From Terriglobus albidus (GTDB taxonomy: Bacteria > Acidobacteriota > Terriglobia > Terriglobales > Acidobacteriaceae), in NCBI RefSeq assembly GCF_008000815.1, contig NZ_CP042806.1, positions 1,054,001 through 1,118,000 of the forward strand: a stretch of 64,000 nucleotides of DNA. The letters are read 5' to 3'. The notes beneath the pieces are model-generated. The model had not been told where the DNA came from. It saw only the letters and a list, made by a program, of their open reading frames with translations, and made no database searches. A program made the position numbers and the translations under genes. Positions 16,160 to 24,712 of the stretch are shown piece by piece. The stretch's first letter is position 1. Every line of letters starts with the position of its first letter.

Positions 16160-16275
16160 TAGAGCATTTTCCCTGTTGCTTGGTATCCCGGACGAGGAGT
16201 GCCGCGGCGTTTTCATTGCGGAAAACGCCCATAGATGTGGAAGCCCTACACTACACCTACAGAGAAAATGCTCTA
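16160..16275. repeat. 116-bp MITE-like palindromic element, copy 2
   Basis: Same length and design as the copy at 332-447, with one mismatch in the right terminal repeat. It sits 12 bp upstream of the M20 peptidase start and so separates this gene from its promoter region. Confidence 0.8.
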
Positions 16276-16626
16276 TCGAATGCATTCGAATCGTTCCAAA
16301 GATTCAGGCGATATATTCGCTTGCATTGAGAACTATGGAGCGGGCCTTCAGCTCTTTGTTTTCTATGGCCAGCACACCTGGGGCGTTGCCCCAGGCTGAT
16401 ATAGAACGCGCCTTCAGCGCTTAGAGCCCGACATCCTTGTTTTGTCATTTCGGCGCGCCCGGTGTCCGCAGCTTTCAGCGCTTATCTCGCCCAGCCCTTG
16501 GATTTCTCCGGCGTGCGTGGTGCTTTCGAAAATTTGCGTATTAGGCCGTAAACTCTCGGTGCCGGTGGCCCGATTTCAGATTCCTCGCAAGAGGGGTCTA
16601 TAATCCCGGCGCAGAAAGGGACTGTG
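16276..16626. other. intergenic region with a dispersed repeat
   Basis: No gene is seen. A 46-bp repeat at 16377-16422 (palindrome CCTGGGGCGTTGCCCCAGG plus GATATAGAACGCGCCTTCAG) has a same-length copy at 47103-47148. GAAAGGG just before 16627 is a ribosome-binding site for the next gene. Confidence 0.6.
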
Positions 16627-17094
16627 ATGACAACAGATACCAAGCAAATCGCACGTAGGTTCATAGACGAGTGTTGGAACCAGGGAAAGCTGGAATCGAT
16701 CGGTGAACTGGTTTCGGCTAACTGTCGTATCCATGATCCTGTCTTTCCCGCCCTCACCTCGGGAGCGGACAATCTCAAACGTCATATAGGCATGTGCAAG
16801 AACGGCTTTCCTGACCTCAAGTTTTCGATCGACGACACCATCGCCGAAGGCAAGGAAGTCGTGCACCACTGGACAGCCCGGGGCACTCACAAGGCCGAAT
16901 TCCTCGGCATGCAACCCACCAATCGCAACGCCACGGTCTCAGGCACATCGATCTACCGCATTGAAGGCGACAAGATCGTTGAACAATGGGCCGATTGGAA
17001 CCTTATGTCGCTGATGGAACAACTCGGAGTCGGTAAGGCTCCCTCGATGGAAGCACAGGCACGCGACTCAAGCGTCAAGCAAGCACGCGCCTGA
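16627..17094 (+). CDS. SnoaL-like/ester-cyclase family protein (NTF2-like fold)
   Basis: The 155-residue protein fits the SnoaL-type polyketide cyclase-like family: an N-terminal helix ARRFIDECWNQGKLE, CRIHDPVFP, the HIGMCKNGFPDLKFSIDD segment, and the terminal strands VSGTSIYRIEGDKIVEQWADWN. These small cone-shaped proteins act as cyclases, isomerases or simple binders; the substrate is not readable. ATG 16627 is preferred over the GTG at 16624 because of ribosome-binding-site spacing. Confidence 0.8.
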   Translation: MTTDTKQIARRFIDECWNQGKLESIGELVSANCRIHDPVFPALTSGADNLKRHIGMCKNGFPDLKFSIDDTIAEGKEVVHHWTARGTHKAEFLGMQPTNRNATVSGTSIYRIEGDKIVEQWADWNLMSLMEQLGVGKAPSMEAQARDSSVKQARA

Positions 17095-17226
17095 CGAGCA
17101 CCCCACGCCCGTGTTTTAGTTCCTACTGAAAACCGAGAACACAATCGCGCTGCCTTCAGCGATGGGGGCAGCGCTTCTAGAGTCGTCTTCTGACTTGGTA
17201 GGGTTCTGGGAAATGATTGATTCGAA

Positions 17227-17303
17227 TGGTCGGGGCGGAGGGATTCGAACCCCCGACCCTCTGCTCCCAAAGCAGATGCGCTACCAGACTGCGCTACGCC
17301 CCG
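17227..17303 (-). tRNA. tRNA-Pro (anticodon UGG)
   Basis: The minus strand folds as a full cloverleaf: acceptor CGGGGCG/CGCCCCG, D arm GCGCAGTCTGGTAGCGC, anticodon stem TCTGC/GCAGA with loop TTTGGGA, TPsiC loop GTTCGAATC, discriminator A and an encoded CCA end. Length is 77 nt. Confidence 0.95.
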
Positions 17304-17440
17304 ACGTGATAATTTCTGCGAGCCAGCCGAAGAGGTCTCCGACGCGCCGCGCTGTTTGATTTTACCTTAGCTGGCCGGGGTAGGGTCTGGAGGTATCGAC
17401 AATTCGGTTGGTCTGAACTGGTGGGAGCAGCGGGCTTCAG

Positions 17441-17670
17441 CCTAATGTCACTTACTTTTCAGTTTCCATAGGAGTTGAGGCGTCCAATGCGTTCCGATTG
17501 CACTACGGAACTCTTAGGGGGTGAGCTGGAAATGAATGTGAGTTTAGTTTTCACTGAGAAAACGGTACCGGCCTTGGTTCCTGCTGTAGGGTTTGGCAAC
17601 CTAATTTCTCTCCATTTGCTTCAAGAAGCCCGCTGTTCCACTCTTGGTTGCGAAAGTAAGTGACATTAGG
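17441..17670. mobile_element. 230-bp MITE with CCTAATGTCACTTAC ends, copy 1
   Basis: The element has terminal inverted repeats CCTAATGTCACTTACTTT and its complement, and is flanked by a CTTCAG direct repeat, which is the centre of a GGGCTTCAGCCC palindrome. A copy of identical length lies at 29177-29406. No transposase is encoded. Confidence 0.85.
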
Positions 17671-17711
17671 CTTCAGCCCGCTGATAAAGGCGTAAAAGTA
17701 AATGGGCTGAA

Positions 17712-17859
17712 CAGGCTGCGGAAAAACTCGATTTTCGAGAAGCGCAAAAAAACGATCGCGTCAGAAAGACCTATAAGCGATCCGGGGACATTGGGTGATG
17801 ATTTTCTATCCCCAAATTTGACCCGATTATCCCCTCATATAGAGTTTTTCCGCAGCCTG
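17712..17859. mobile_element. 148-bp MITE related to the IS5-like element
   Basis: Terminal inverted repeats CAGGCTGCGGAAAAACTC match those of the element at 60308-61574 (CAGTTTGCGGAAAAACTC) at 16 of 18 positions. The flanks TGAA and TTAA lie in a GGGCT-AGCCC palindrome. The inside is too short to encode a protein, so it is probably moved by the related transposase. Confidence 0.7.
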
Positions 17860-17985
17860 TTAAAGCCCATTTTTCTGGATGCTGATTGACCGTGGCCTGA
17901 AGGCCACGGCGCCCACCTGGTTCGAGCTTTGCTCGAATAGTTAACCTCGGCAGAGTGTGGGTTTCTCGAATTTATCGGTACCCCT

Positions 17986-18519
17986 CTAACGCTGCCAGAT
18001 CGGGTGCATGGGGATACCGAGGAGCCATCCCAGCAGCCAGATGGTGACTACCACCGGAACCGCGAGCAGCGCCAGGAACATGGCTCCCAGGACAAAGAGG
18101 AAAACCCAGTCCTTCCAGGTGTGCCGGCGAGGCTGGGCGATGTGGCGGGTCAGCAGCTCGTAGTTGCGGCGATTGGCCTTCCAGGCGATATCGAAGGCGT
18201 CGCCTATGAATGGAATTGCGCCCACCACCACATCGATGCCGATATTGGCCATCATGCGCAGCAGGCCCGCCGTAGGCACTCCGCGGGCCCAGGCGGCGAT
18301 GACGATGACGGCGCTGGCAAGGCCGCTCAGCAGGTCGCCGATACCTGGAACCAGGCCGATGATGCCGTCGATGCCGAAGCGGATCGAAGTGCCGGGAATG
18401 CGGAACCAGTCATCGAGCACGCGGGCGAGGAACTCCAGGTTCTCATCCGAGAACGCACCCGAGCGGCCGATGCCGCGCGGGCGAAGCACTTCTCCGTAGG
18501 TTGCGGAACGCGAGTTCAT
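17986..18519 (-). CDS. DUF4112 membrane protein
   Basis: The 177-residue protein has the DUF4112 core: LDDWFRIPGTSIRFGIDGIIGLVPGIGDLLSG, GIDVVVGAIPFIGDAFDIAWKANRRN, with about three membrane segments and a strongly hydrophobic C-terminus. Function is unknown. Its start codon overlaps the stop of the preceding LolA-like gene (ATGA), so the two are co-transcribed. Confidence 0.8.
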   Translation of the reverse strand: MNSRSATYGEVLRPRGIGRSGAFSDENLEFLARVLDDWFRIPGTSIRFGIDGIIGLVPGIGDLLSGLASAVIVIAAWARGVPTAGLLRMMANIGIDVVVGAIPFIGDAFDIAWKANRRNYELLTRHIAQPRRHTWKDWVFLFVLGAMFLALLAVPVVVTIWLLGWLLGIPMHPIWQR

Positions 18520-19397
18520 TGCTTCGGAGGATTGGATGCCGGCGGAGCAGTTTGCGGAGGCGTTTTCTGCTGCTCCTCCTGCTTGCGTTTGTCGGCGCCC
18601 TCGGTCACGTCCTGACCTTCATAGATCAGGCGGATCGTCGAACGGAAGCGCTTGTAGTTGGTGTAGCGCACATACGAGCGGACATGCACATCCTCACCGA
18701 TAGAACCGTCCTGCGCGGCAAAGTGCAGAATGCCCTCGCCCTTGGTGTAGGTGGGGAACCAGTACTTGCCGTCGATCTGCTCGTAGTACGTGGTGTAGGG
18801 AATGTGCAGGTCTTCGTGTCCGCGACGCAGGTCGTCGGGAACGGTCTTGCCGTTCACCAGCACGATCTGAAAGTCCTGCTGATCGACGTAGACCTTGCCC
18901 TGGAAGTAGCGCTGGTTCTTCTCGAGAGTCTTTGGCTCGGCGGAGAGCACGTAGGTGTCGAGCTCGTCGATCTTCTGCTTGCCGATGTACTTGATGTTGT
19001 ACTGCGGCAGATCCTCGGCGGTGAGCACGAAGGGCAGCTTGCGCTCGATGTCCTGCACGTCCGAGGGCGACATGATGATGCGCTCCAGCGTGTTCTGCGG
19101 AGCGAAGACGACATTCTCCACCTGCCGGCCTTCTTTGCTGAAGGTGATGTCGGCCACCATCTGATACTCACCGTCGATCTTGTTCACATCGTTCAGGGTC
19201 TGGATCTTGACCGTGCGGCGGAAGCCGTAGTCCTCGCGCACCTTGGCGAACTCACTCTCGCGTGCGCCCATCTTCTTGACGATGTCGTCCGGGGTCAGGC
19301 CGGCGGGAGCTGTCGTGTCGAGCGGGCCAAAGCCTGAGTTCTGCGCAAAGACGGCCGAAGCGCAGAGAAGAACGAGGGCAGGGAGAAGGCGTTTCAT
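18516..19397 (-). CDS. periplasmic LolA/outer-membrane lipoprotein-sorting-like protein
   Basis: A signal peptide (MKRLLPALVLLCASAVFAQ) leads a 293-residue protein with the half-barrel pattern of LolA-like and outer-membrane lipoprotein-sorting proteins: DIVKKMGARESEF, TFSKEGRQVENVVF, a KVYVDQQDFQIVLVNG strand pair and IPYTTYYEQIDGKYWFPTY. The C-terminus is a Gln/Pro-rich tail. Proteins of this type are widespread in Acidobacteria; the cargo is not known. First gene of a two-gene operon with the DUF4112 protein. Confidence 0.7.
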   Translation of the reverse strand: MKRLLPALVLLCASAVFAQNSGFGPLDTTAPAGLTPDDIVKKMGARESEFAKVREDYGFRRTVKIQTLNDVNKIDGEYQMVADITFSKEGRQVENVVFAPQNTLERIIMSPSDVQDIERKLPFVLTAEDLPQYNIKYIGKQKIDELDTYVLSAEPKTLEKNQRYFQGKVYVDQQDFQIVLVNGKTVPDDLRRGHEDLHIPYTTYYEQIDGKYWFPTYTKGEGILHFAAQDGSIGEDVHVRSYVRYTNYKRFRSTIRLIYEGQDVTEGADKRKQEEQQKTPPQTAPPASNPPKQ

Positions 19398-19434
19398 AGG
19401 GACTATAAGGATAGACGCGAAAGGCAGTTCCTAG

Positions 19435-19570
19435 TTGCCAGCAAAGCAGTTTCCAGTTGCCAGTTAACAGTTGCCAGTTGAAAGATCAGGGCGTGGGTGA
19501 GGCACTATCTTGTGTCTCACCCACGCTTTAGGTTCTTACTGGTAACTGGAAACTGTTAACTGGCAACTCA
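19435..19570. repeat. large inverted repeat between convergent transcription units
   Basis: Nested inverted repeats occupy the gap: an outer arm built from CAGTTGCCAGTTAACAG-type words (19445-19480 and 19538-19567) and an inner stem GCGTGGGTGAG (19491-19501) / CTCACCCACGC (19516-19526). It could form a long cruciform or a rho-independent-like structure at the end of gatA. Confidence 0.55.
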
Positions 19571-19580
19571 AAGAGGCAAC

Positions 19581-21017
19581 TTACTTCTGGGCGTTCTCCA
19601 CTGCCTGAGCGACCCTGAGAGCCATGCCTTCGTCGAAGTGTCTGCCTAGAATCTGGACGCCGATCGGCAGGCCTTCTTTCGTGTTTCCGCAAGGGACGGA
19701 GACGCCGCAGATGCCGGCCAGCGATGCGGCAACGGTGTAGACGTCGGCCAGGTACATGGCGACCGGGTCGTCTGTCTTCTCGCCCAGTTTGAAGGCCGGG
19801 GTCGGCGTCATCGGAGTGACGATGGCGTCTACGTCGGCGAAGGCTGACAGGAAGTCGCGGGTAAGCAGGGTGCGAACCTGTTGGGCTTTCTTGTAGTAGG
19901 CGTCGTAGTATCCGGCTGACAGAGCGTAGGTTCCAAGCAGGATACGGCGCTTTACCTCGGCGCCAAAGCCGGCGTCGCGGGTCTGGCGATACATCCCGGT
20001 CAGCGTGGATGCGGACTTGTCGCGCAGGCCGAAGCGTACTCCGTCGAAGCGCGAGAGATTGCTTGAAGCCTCTGCCGTAGCGATGACGTAGTAGGTCGGA
20101 ATCGCGTAGCGGGTGTGCGGCAGGCTGATCTTCTTGATCTCGCAGCCTGCGGCCTTGAGGTCGGCGATGGACTTCTCGACCGCCGCGCGGATCTCGAGAT
20201 CAAGACCCTCGCCGAAGTACTCCTCGGGGACACCGATCTTCAGGCCGGCGACGGGCTTCTGGCTCTCAGCCACGTAGTCGTTGACCGGAGTGTGCGATGC
20301 GGTCGCGTCCATGATGTCGGAACCGGCCATGACGCCCAGCAGGGTGGCGGCGTCCTTCACGTTCCTGGTGAACGGTCCGATGCGATCGAGCGACGAGGCA
20401 AAGGCGATCAGGCCGAAGCGCGAGACACGGCCCCAGGTGGGAAGCAGGCCAGTCACACCGCAGAAGGCCGCGGGTTGGCGAATGGATCCACCGGTGTCGG
20501 TGCCCAGGCTGGCGACGCAAAAACCTGCAGCAACCGCCGCAGCTGAGCCACCCGAGCTTCCGCCGGGAACGCGATCCAGGGCACGCGGATTATGCACCGG
20601 GCCGTACGCGGAGTTCTCGTTCGAGCTCCCCATGGCGAACTCGTCGCAGTTCAGCTTACCCAGCAGGACAGCGCCCGCGGCTTCCAGCTTGGCGACGGCG
20701 GTGCAGTCATACGGCGGATGGTAGCCTTCGAGGATCTTCGATCCGGCAGTCGCGGGCGACCCAACCATGGTCAGCACGTCCTTGATGCCGAGGGGAACGC
20801 CTGCGAGTGGAGGCAGAGGGTCACCGGCCTTGGCCAGCGCGTCAATCTTTGCAGCCTGCGCCAGGGCACGGTCCTTCGCCAGCGAGAGATAGCTGTTGAT
20901 CTCGCCGTCCTTTTGCGCGATGCGCGCGTAGTGAACTTCGGCGAGTGCGGTGGCGGTGGTCTCACCGCTGGTCAGCGCGGCGCGCGTCTGGTCGATGCTC
21001 AGGGTTTCAAGATTCAT
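19581..21017 (-). CDS. gatA: Asp-tRNA(Asn)/Glu-tRNA(Gln) amidotransferase subunit A
   Basis: GatA hydrolyses glutamine and supplies ammonia to GatB to amidate Glu-tRNA(Gln) or Asp-tRNA(Asn). The 478-residue protein has the amidase signature: PLGIKDV with the catalytic lysine, GGSSGGSAAAVAAG with the cis-serine, and GTDTGGSIRQPAAFCG with the nucleophilic serine. Length is normal for the family. The gatC gene lies immediately upstream with no gap; gatB is not in the window. Confidence 0.95.
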   Translation of the reverse strand: MNLETLSIDQTRAALTSGETTATALAEVHYARIAQKDGEINSYLSLAKDRALAQAAKIDALAKAGDPLPPLAGVPLGIKDVLTMVGSPATAGSKILEGYHPPYDCTAVAKLEAAGAVLLGKLNCDEFAMGSSNENSAYGPVHNPRALDRVPGGSSGGSAAAVAAGFCVASLGTDTGGSIRQPAAFCGVTGLLPTWGRVSRFGLIAFASSLDRIGPFTRNVKDAATLLGVMAGSDIMDATASHTPVNDYVAESQKPVAGLKIGVPEEYFGEGLDLEIRAAVEKSIADLKAAGCEIKKISLPHTRYAIPTYYVIATAEASSNLSRFDGVRFGLRDKSASTLTGMYRQTRDAGFGAEVKRRILLGTYALSAGYYDAYYKKAQQVRTLLTRDFLSAFADVDAIVTPMTPTPAFKLGEKTDDPVAMYLADVYTVAASLAGICGVSVPCGNTKEGLPIGVQILGRHFDEGMALRVAQAVENAQK

Positions 21018-21338
21018 TTAGCGCTCAATCACCTTCGGGACCTTGAAGAAGCGGTGGTCGGCTTCGGGTGCTTCCCGCAGCACCGCGGTCCGGTCAATCG
21101 AGGGGCGCACGAGGTCTTCCCGCAGCGCATCGGCGGAGGCTTCGACCTGTCCGCCGAGGATCTCGCTGACCTGCGCCATCGGCGGAACTCCGGCCGTATC
21201 CAGCTCATTCAACTGGTCGATGTGGCCAAGAATGGCGTTCAGGTCTTTCTGCATGCGGACGACTTCGTCGTCTTTCAGCTCGAGCAGAGCCAGCTCGGCC
21301 ACGCGGCGTACGACGTCAAGGGTTACCGTCTCACTCAT
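21018..21338 (-). CDS. gatC: amidotransferase subunit C
   Basis: The 106-residue protein shows the GatC pattern: VRRVAELALLELKDDEVVRMQKDLNAILGHIDQL and the C-terminal LREDLVRPS...HRFFKVPKVIE. It clamps GatA and GatB together. The start ATG at 21338 overlaps the stop of the DUF721 gene (TGATG), and its stop is adjacent to the gatA start, so the three genes form one operon. Confidence 0.93.
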   Translation of the reverse strand: MSETVTLDVVRRVAELALLELKDDEVVRMQKDLNAILGHIDQLNELDTAGVPPMAQVSEILGGQVEASADALREDLVRPSIDRTAVLREAPEADHRFFKVPKVIER

Positions 21339-21640
21339 CACTTCTGAGTATAGCGAGGCCGCTCCTGGCCCGACACAAAGCGCAGGCCAGTCACGGAGAC
21401 ACCGGCGACTTTCTTCAGGTCGCCTACCAGGCGTCCGCACATGGCTTCAAGCTGAGGCCGCCATGCGGGGTCGTCCACCTGCAGGATGACGGTGCCTTCT
21501 TCGTATGCGGTGACCTGGCTGTGCGAGGCAATGGCGGAGCCGGCGACGACCGGCCATGCGGCCGCCAGCCGGTCGGTCTCGCTGAGTGTTCGCAGCGACT
21601 TCCCCAGGGTATTGCGCAGCACATCCCGCATCCGTTCCAT
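21338..21640 (-). CDS. DUF721 family protein
   Basis: The 100-residue protein has the DUF721 features: an N-terminal helix RDVLRNTLG, LAAAWPVVAGSAIASHSQV, a GTVILQVDDPAW strand and a helix LEAMCGRLVGDL. Proteins of this family are often annotated as DciA-like or RNA-binding, but function here is open. It lies between gmhB and gatC in a tight operon. Confidence 0.75.
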   Translation of the reverse strand: MERMRDVLRNTLGKSLRTLSETDRLAAAWPVVAGSAIASHSQVTAYEEGTVILQVDDPAWRPQLEAMCGRLVGDLKKVAGVSVTGLRFVSGQERPRYTQK

Positions 21641-21642
21641 GA

Positions 21643-22200
21643 CTACACCTTCTGATATCTCTCTGCGATCCAGCGCTCGACCTCGGCCAGGGATTCGATG
21701 GCCGTATGCGGCTCGCCGCAGCCGGCCTCTTCCGTTCCCCGAATGAGGAAGACCTTTTCTATTCCTGCAGCATGACCGGCGGCAAGATCGGAGCAGCGGT
21801 CGCCCACCAAAATACTTGTGGCAAGGTCGATGCCCAGCTCGCGCTCGCCCTTCAGCAGCATTCCCGGGCCGGGTTTGCGTTCGTCGCATTCACGCTTGTA
21901 TTCACCGACACCGTGCACCGGGTGATGGGCGCAATAGTAGACCGCATCGACGTCGGCCTGCTCGCGGTCGAGCTCGGCACGCATCCAGACCATCAGTTCG
22001 TGGAACTGATCCTCGGTGTACATGCCGCGGGCGATGCCGGCCTGGTTGGTGACGATAGCCACCTTCATACCGTGCGCACGGGCTGTGCGGATGAGCGACG
22101 TAATGCCGGGCATCCACTGAACCTCAGGAATCTTATGCAGGTAGCCAATTTCGACGTTTACAACGCCGTCACGATCAAGAAATAAACAGGGAGGAGCCAC
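21643..22200 (-). CDS. gmhB: D-glycero-beta-D-manno-heptose 1,7-bisphosphate 7-phosphatase
   Basis: This 185-residue HAD phosphatase acts in ADP-heptose synthesis for lipopolysaccharide. It shows FLDRDGVVN (catalytic Asp pair), VTNQAGIARGMY, a zinc-binding CAHHPVHG...CDERKPGPG loop and the final VGDRCSDLAAG motif. Start is GTG at 22200 just after GGGAGG-like sequence is absent, so the start is taken from family alignment. The only 2 bp gap to the DUF721 gene indicates an operon. Confidence 0.87.
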   Translation of the reverse strand: MAPPCLFLDRDGVVNVEIGYLHKIPEVQWMPGITSLIRTARAHGMKVAIVTNQAGIARGMYTEDQFHELMVWMRAELDREQADVDAVYYCAHHPVHGVGEYKRECDERKPGPGMLLKGERELGIDLATSILVGDRCSDLAAGHAAGIEKVFLIRGTEEAGCGEPHTAIESLAEVERWIAERYQKV

Positions 22201-22252
22201 ACCTAAGGATATACAGGCATCCGGGATAACACGTGTGCACTCCTACCCACGC

Positions 22253-22444
22253 ATGGCGACGACACAACAACAGGAACGCGATGCGAAGGTAACTCCCTCG
22301 GGCCCGAAGGGTGATAATCCGGCGACTGCCGGGCCGGGGCAGACGAAGGTGAACTCCAGTACGCCGGAGAATAAGGCCGGAGAGATCGATCCGGCGGCGC
22401 CGGGTGAGACCGGTACGACGCCGGGATCGACGAAGGCGCCGTAG
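22253..22444 (+). CDS. small Gly/Pro-rich hypothetical protein
   Basis: A 63-residue frame starting at ATG 22253 encodes a low-complexity polar protein rich in Gly, Pro, Thr and Ala, without hydrophobic segments. Composition looks like an intrinsically disordered cytoplasmic peptide. I do not recognise it, and coding status is uncertain. Confidence 0.35.
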   Translation: MATTQQQERDAKVTPSGPKGDNPATAGPGQTKVNSSTPENKAGEIDPAAPGETGTTPGSTKAP

Positions 22445-22552
22445 GCACGGGGAATCCAAAGGGAGACAACAGGTACTCCATGGCTTTATTGCTACATCTT
22501 TCTAACGAAAGAGAAAGCCTGGAGCGCATGCCGCCCTATCTTTTGGAACCTA

Positions 22553-22780
22553 CTGGGTGGGAGCAGCGGGCTTCAGCCCGCTGACAAAAGAGTCCTCAAA
22601 AGGAATGGGCTTTAGCCCTGGGCCTTCTGTTTCCTTCAGAGAAAAGGCCAGGGCTTCAAGCCCGTTCCATATTGCGCCAATAGACCGTGGGCTGAAGCCC
22701 ACGGCTCCCACCCAGTTTCGCCGGAACCCGATATCCCACCCATCGCGTTGCGATGGATGGGGCACCCGGTGCATGGGTTA
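22553..22780. repeat. composite REP array
   Basis: In order: AGCGGGCTTCAGCCCGCTG, a long stem of GGGCTTTAGCCCTGGGCC with its partner GGCCAGGGCTTCAAGCCC, GTGGGCTGAAGCCCAC, the CATCGCGTTGCGATG hairpin and a GGGGCACCCGGTGCATGGG end module. The same order recurs at 28934-29176 and 46343-46585. Confidence 0.75.
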
Positions 22781-22789
22781 CCCAAAAGC

Positions 22790-22815
22790 AAAAGCCCCGG
22801 CGGACCGGGGCTTTT
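22790..22815 (-). terminator. rho-independent terminator of the BamD-like gene
   Basis: On the minus strand a stem of AAAAGCCCCGG / CCGGGGCTTTT with a short loop lies 20 bp after the stop codon at 22836 and ends in a T run. Confidence 0.8.
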
Positions 22816-22835
22816 GCGTGAGTCGTAGAAAGTGC

Positions 22836-24578
22836 TTAGAAGGGGTTGATCTTGCCCAGACCCTTCTTCTTCTTGTTCTTGGAGGAGCTCTCCTCGCTCT
22901 TATCGATCGAAGGCTTTGCAGCCTTCTTGCCGTTGGCGGGCGCCTGCTGGGCTGCAGGTGTCTTCTGGCCAGGGGCGATATCGTTCACGGTGTCTTCCGC
23001 CGCTGCAGGCTTTTCTACCGGGGGCACTGCCTGGTTGTTCTCGGCGCCACCGACGGCCTTCAGACCGTAGGTCCGCGGCGTCTCGCCGGCCTTGGGTGTC
23101 ACAATCTCCAGGCCAACTCCGGTTCCGGTCGCTCCTGCTGCCGGGGCGGCCGCCGGAGTCGTCATGTTGACCGCTCCTGAGTTCGGAGCTGAGCCATCAG
23201 CCGGGTTGTTGATGTCGTTGAAGCCGAGCGGAGTCGCGGGCGCTGCCGGAGCGCCAGGCTGTGCTGCCGCCGGCGTTTCAGAGGCTGCGGCTTCGGGAGC
23301 CGCCTTGACTGCCTTGGGAGCGGCTGCTGCCGATGCTCCGGGGTTGAGCGCTTCGCGGAAGGAGTCTTCGACAAACTTTGCCACTTCGGGCGCCAGGGTG
23401 GGACGCGGATCGGCCATGGTGGGCTCACCAACCGTCGCGGTCTGGACGACGTCTGGGCGGCGCAGGAACATGATCTTGGCGATATCGAGCAGCTTGTACT
23501 GCGAGCGGCTGTTCTCCAGTGCCTGGCTGGCTGCTGTCTGTTCCTGGGTGGCCTCGGGCTGCGGACGGTTCAGGGCGGCGATACGGTCGCGGGCATCCTC
23601 AACGTGATTCGAAGCGGAGTGCTCGGTCACGGCCTTGGTGTAGGCGGCCATCGCGCGGTCATCGAACTCCTGCTCCAGCTTGGCCTTCGGTCCCTCGGGA
23701 AGATTGGCTCCCCGGACGAAACGCGCCTGCGCGGCATAGCCGTCGCCGATGCCGATCAGCACCTGATCCATTCCGCTGTAGAGCGGATAGGTGTCGGCCA
23801 CTGTCTGGTAGCGTGCGATCGCAGCGGCCCAGTTCTCGTGGGAGGCGTAGAACAAGGCGACCTCGGATTCACGGGTAGCCAGTACTTCCTGTACCTCACG
23901 CAGACGCTGCTTGGCCTGCGGCACCAGCGTGGACTGCGGGAACTGCTGAATCATGTTCCGGTACTCTTCCTGCGCGTGCATGGCCTTGGTGTAGTCGCGG
24001 TCAGGCTTATCCATCTGGCGGAAGTAGATGTCGCCGACGCGCATCTGGGCCTCGGCGGCCTCGGGCACGTTGGGGAAGAAGGTGATGAAGTCCTTGTACT
24101 CGGCCTCGGCCTGGGCCAGGGCGGCGGAGCCGCCTTCCTTGTACCAGCTATCGGCGACGGCCAGCTTGGCGCGCATCTGGTACTGCGAGTCCGGATAGGT
24201 ATTGAGCATGGTCTGCAGGTCCAGGCGGGCGACGTCGAAGTGGCCCTTGTTCAGGGCTTCGAGCGCCTTGTCGTAGAGCTGCTTGTCGGGCAGGTTCTTG
24301 TCCACGTCGGCCAGCGGGTTCCGCTTCAGGCGCTTCTTCTCGGCTGCTTTGGTGTCTTTGGACTGCTGAACCTTCTGGTCCTTCTTGGACTCCTTTGGTT
24401 CGTCGCCTTTGCGCTTCTTTGCCTGCTTGCCCGTGGAGAGCGTGACGCTCTCAGACTGTGAACCGTCAGGATTCGTGCCGGCCGCCTGCGCGTGCAGGCT
24501 CAGTGAACCGGCCAGAAGGGCCGCAGCCACGGCGGCGGAAAGCGGTGCGAAACGGGTCGAGAAAACAAAACGGCGCAT
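22836..24578 (-). CDS. BamD/YfiO-like tetratricopeptide protein with long C-terminal extension
   Basis: The 580-residue protein has a signal peptide (cleavage near LHAQA), a lysine-rich linker, and TPR-type repeats from about residue 95 to 300 with the BamD pattern: LYDKALEALNKGHFDVARLDLQ, YPDSQYQMRAKLAVADSWYKEG, EAEYKDFITFFPNVPEA. BamD helps insert beta-barrel proteins in the outer membrane. Usual BamD proteins are about 250 residues; the extra 280 residues here are Ala/Pro-rich and end in a lysine-rich KNKKKKGLGKINPF. No lipobox cysteine is visible at the signal peptide, which is atypical for BamD. Confidence 0.75.
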   Translation of the reverse strand: MRRFVFSTRFAPLSAAVAAALLAGSLSLHAQAAGTNPDGSQSESVTLSTGKQAKKRKGDEPKESKKDQKVQQSKDTKAAEKKRLKRNPLADVDKNLPDKQLYDKALEALNKGHFDVARLDLQTMLNTYPDSQYQMRAKLAVADSWYKEGGSAALAQAEAEYKDFITFFPNVPEAAEAQMRVGDIYFRQMDKPDRDYTKAMHAQEEYRNMIQQFPQSTLVPQAKQRLREVQEVLATRESEVALFYASHENWAAAIARYQTVADTYPLYSGMDQVLIGIGDGYAAQARFVRGANLPEGPKAKLEQEFDDRAMAAYTKAVTEHSASNHVEDARDRIAALNRPQPEATQEQTAASQALENSRSQYKLLDIAKIMFLRRPDVVQTATVGEPTMADPRPTLAPEVAKFVEDSFREALNPGASAAAAPKAVKAAPEAAASETPAAAQPGAPAAPATPLGFNDINNPADGSAPNSGAVNMTTPAAAPAAGATGTGVGLEIVTPKAGETPRTYGLKAVGGAENNQAVPPVEKPAAAEDTVNDIAPGQKTPAAQQAPANGKKAAKPSIDKSEESSSKNKKKKGLGKINPF

Positions 24579-24712
24579 GCAACCTCACTGCTCTCTGGAT
24601 GAGAAAGCGCAACCTTCCCCGGCTTAGCGGGCACGGTAGGAAGGTGTGTTTATTTTAGACGGTCAGATGGCGAGATGGGATATGGTCCGGATGCTTTTGC
24701 AGTCACCCGGAA

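Noticed and set aside
17227-17303. tRNA-Pro as an integration site for an island
   Set aside because: No integrase gene and no direct repeat of the tRNA end was found nearby.
17475-17663. 62-codon open frame in the 230-bp MITE
   Set aside because: It is repeated in the second copy and has no ribosome-binding site or domain; the element looks non-coding.
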